Origin: Paenibacillus dendrobii
GTDB lineage: Bacteria > Bacillota > Bacilli > Paenibacillales > Paenibacillaceae
Direction of reading: 5' to 3'
DNA length: 64,000 bases
Assembly (NCBI RefSeq): GCF_009807035.1
Contig: NZ_WUBI01000006.1
Location: 266,199-330,198, forward strand
Position 1 is the first letter of the stretch, and each line of letters begins with the position of its first letter. This document shows positions 62,695-64,000 of this stretch, one piece after another. The notes under the pieces were generated by a model, which ran no database searches, had not been told where the DNA came from, and worked only from the letters and a program-made list of their open reading frames with translations. Both the position numbers and the translations under genes were made by a program.

Positions 62695-63336
62695 ATGAAA
62701 ATTGCAGTTATCGGCGCAAGCGGCAAGGCAGGGAGCCTGATCTACCAAGAGGCAGTGAAACGCGGGCATGAAGTCACAGCCATCGTCAGAAACGCAGGTA
62801 AATTGCAAGGAGAGCATTCTAAGGTCGTAGAGAAGGATCTTTTTAATCTGACTTCCGAGGATCTGAAACCATATGATGTGGTTGTTAATGCTTTTCAAGC
62901 GCCTCCCGGCAGCGAGCACTTACATGTGGAAGCGGGCAGAACGCTCATTCAAGCATTAAAGGGAGCTCCTAATACGAAGTTATTCGTTGTTGGCGGAGCA
63001 GGCAGCTTGTTTGCGGACGAAGCCAAAACGCTGAAGGTCATGGATACGCCTGATTTTCCAGCCATCTATTATCCTACAGCCTCCAACCAAGGTAAAAACC
63101 TTGAGGACCTGCAGCAGTCCGAAGGAATCACATGGACATTCCTCAGCCCTTCCGCATTTTTTGACCATGAAGGCAAAAGAACTGGAAGCTACAAGGCAGG
63201 GAAAGACCATCTGCTGACGAACTCCAAGGGAGAAAGCTACATCAGTTATCCCGATTATGCAATTGCTGTTATGGATGAAATCGAGAACCCGAAACATGTC
63301 AATGAGCGCTTTACCGTTGTCGGCGAACAGAACTGA
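62695..63336 (+). CDS. NAD(P)-binding oxidoreductase, YwnB-like
   Basis: A 213-residue atypical SDR of the NmrA/YwnB type. The cofactor motif GASGKAGS is at residues 7-14, followed by GHEVTAIVRN and VVVNAFQAPPGS, and the later FVVGGAGSLF block. The classical YxxxK is not obvious, as in this subfamily. GGGAGGAAAAA precedes the start. It is probably repressed by the divergent Rrf2 protein and induced by redox or electrophile stress; the reaction is unknown. Confidence 0.9.
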   Translation: MKIAVIGASGKAGSLIYQEAVKRGHEVTAIVRNAGKLQGEHSKVVEKDLFNLTSEDLKPYDVVVNAFQAPPGSEHLHVEAGRTLIQALKGAPNTKLFVVGGAGSLFADEAKTLKVMDTPDFPAIYYPTASNQGKNLEDLQQSEGITWTFLSPSAFFDHEGKRTGSYKAGKDHLLTNSKGESYISYPDYAIAVMDEIENPKHVNERFTVVGEQN

Positions 63337-63483
63337 TCTGGATTTAAGTATTGCTGGCTAGGGAGTAGCGGTCCTTTCGGATGCATCTAATGTATGATAC
63401 CGATGCGATCTCAATGTGATTGCTACTGGGAAACAAGCATGCGTACTCTGCGATACCTCAATATATAGAAGAAAATTTAGTTT

Positions 63484-63518
63484 AAGCCTGGGCAGAGCAC
63501 TCAAGCCCAGGCTTTCTT
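63484..63518 (+). terminator. Terminator between ywnB-like gene and the rrn operon
   Basis: AAGCCTGGGC / GCCCAGGCTT (63484-63493 with 63505-63514), followed by TCTT. It ends transcription before the rrn promoters. Confidence 0.8.
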
Positions 63519-63560
63519 CTCGCTCAAAAGAAATAATTGCTAATTGTAAAATTTTGTCGC

Positions 63561-63589
63561 TTGCGAATATGTTTTAATCGTGGTACATT
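63561..63589 (+). promoter_or_regulatory. rrn promoter P1 (candidate)
   Basis: TTGCGA at 63561-63566 and TACATT at 63584-63589 with a 17-base spacer; an overlapping TATAAA may also serve. It precedes P2 by about 100 bases, the tandem layout usual in Bacillales rrn operons. Confidence 0.5.
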
Positions 63590-63666
63590 ATAAATCCGGC
63601 CGACGAACATCGATCGGAAATGAGATTGAAGAAGAGCTTCGAAAAAAAGAATTTGAAAAAAAGTTC

Positions 63667-63695
63667 TTGCAAAGCTCGAAAGAACATGGTATTAT
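63667..63695 (+). promoter_or_regulatory. rrn promoter P2
   Basis: TTGCAA at 63667-63672 and TATTAT at 63690-63695, exactly 17 bases apart, with A-rich tracts just upstream that resemble an UP element. Confidence 0.75.
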
Positions 63696-63927
63696 ATAAG
63701 AGTTGCTGCTGAAACAAAATGTTGAAGCGGAAACGAGAGGAATTTGATCTTTGAAAACTGAACAACGAGTGAGATACAGACTTCAGTGATGAAGTCGAAA
63801 CGCAAAGCAGTTCGGTCCCCGAACTGTGGAGCACAAATGAGATTTTAAGTAATGAATTTTTGATTGGGGTTTGCCTCATTCAAAAATTCATTATATCTCG
63901 TCAGTTTCAAAATGAGCTACAAACTTT
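63696..63927 (+). ncRNA. rrn operon leader
   Basis: The transcribed leader before 16S rRNA. It contains a TTTGATCTTTGAAAACTGAA segment like the conserved Bacillales boxA-like sequence. It also contains CAGTTCGG/CCGAACTG (63808-63815 with 63819-63826) and a 14-base stem TAATGAATTTTTGA / TCAAAAATTCATTA (63850-63863 with 63880-63893). These probably act in antitermination and 16S processing. Confidence 0.7.
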
Positions 63928-64000
63928 CTTGGAGAGTTTGATCCTGGCTCAGGACGAACGCTGGCGGCGTGCCTAATACATGCAAGTCGAGCGGACTTGA
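63928..64000 (+). rRNA. rrsA: 16S ribosomal RNA, 5' end (cut by window edge)
   Basis: The 5' signature GAGAGTTTGATCCTGGCTCA is present from about 63934, followed by the conserved ACGAACGCTGGCGGCG and ATGCAAGTCGAGCGGA blocks. Mature 16S begins at about 63928 by E. coli alignment. Only 73 bases are in the window. Confidence 0.98.

Noticed and set aside
1..64000. Insertion sequences, phage genes, CRISPR arrays, tRNA genes, attachment sites
   Set aside because: Looked for repeats, transposase or integrase motifs and tRNA arms and found none convincing.

Overview
The window looks like chromosomal DNA of a Paenibacillus or close relative (Firmicutes, Bacillales). The base composition is near-balanced. 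Ribosome binding sites are strong and purine-rich, and GTG and TTG starts are common. There are three YesM/YesN-type (histidine kinase / AraC response regulator) pairs, several LplA/LplB/LplC-like sugar importers, an S-layer-homology protein, a CIRCE element, cre-like sites and an rrn operon leader. Genes are dense and there is no transposase, phage gene, tRNA or CRISPR array. The window opens inside a kinase gene and ends 73 bases into a 16S rRNA gene. Coordinates and motifs were read by eye; family names come from recognisable motifs, not from searches.

Layout. 1-3304: end of a YesM-type kinase, its response regulator and a solute-binding lipoprotein with no permease beside it. 3342-5662: an HxlR regulator divergent from an aldo/keto reductase and an NAD-dependent epimerase. 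5898-11750: GlpP antiterminator, a leader terminator, then a Ugp-like importer (binding protein, HAD phosphatase, ATPase, two permeases), which reads as a glycerol-phosphate uptake locus. 11864-13408: two genes on the minus strand for a DUF3298 protein and a secreted Ig-like protein. 13877-16374: a PLP deaminase/aldolase-like protein overlapping a sugar-lactone oxidase. 16432-26898: kinase/regulator pair divergent from an LplB-LplC-LplA importer, a secreted beta-helix protein with a discoidin-like domain, and a PpiC-type foldase.

27133-32893: htpG under a perfect CIRCE element, a SEC-C protein, an AraC regulator, a PhyH oxygenase and an AHSA1/SRPBCC protein. 33079-48149: the largest carbohydrate locus. 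It has a GH63-like glycosidase, a kinase/regulator pair, an importer, a LacZ-type beta-galactosidase, an SDR dehydrogenase and a divergent pair of GcvPA/GcvPB-like PLP proteins; this last combination is the least explained module here. 48746-53550: glgC-glgD-glgP. 53647-56642: an SGNH hydrolase, a NifU-N domain protein and an SLH protein. 56780-61949: four genes on the minus strand (three Gfo/Idh/MocA dehydrogenases and one sugar isomerase/epimerase) divergent from an AraC regulator. 62059-63336: a divergent Rrf2 regulator (YwnA-like) and a YwnB-like oxidoreductase. 63561-64000: rrn promoters, leader and the 16S start.

Taken together the window is a carbohydrate-scavenging region: two-component systems probably sense saccharides, ATPase-less importers take them up, secreted and cytoplasmic enzymes process them, and CcpA-type sites suggest carbon control. 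Housekeeping genes (htpG, glg, rrn) are interspersed.
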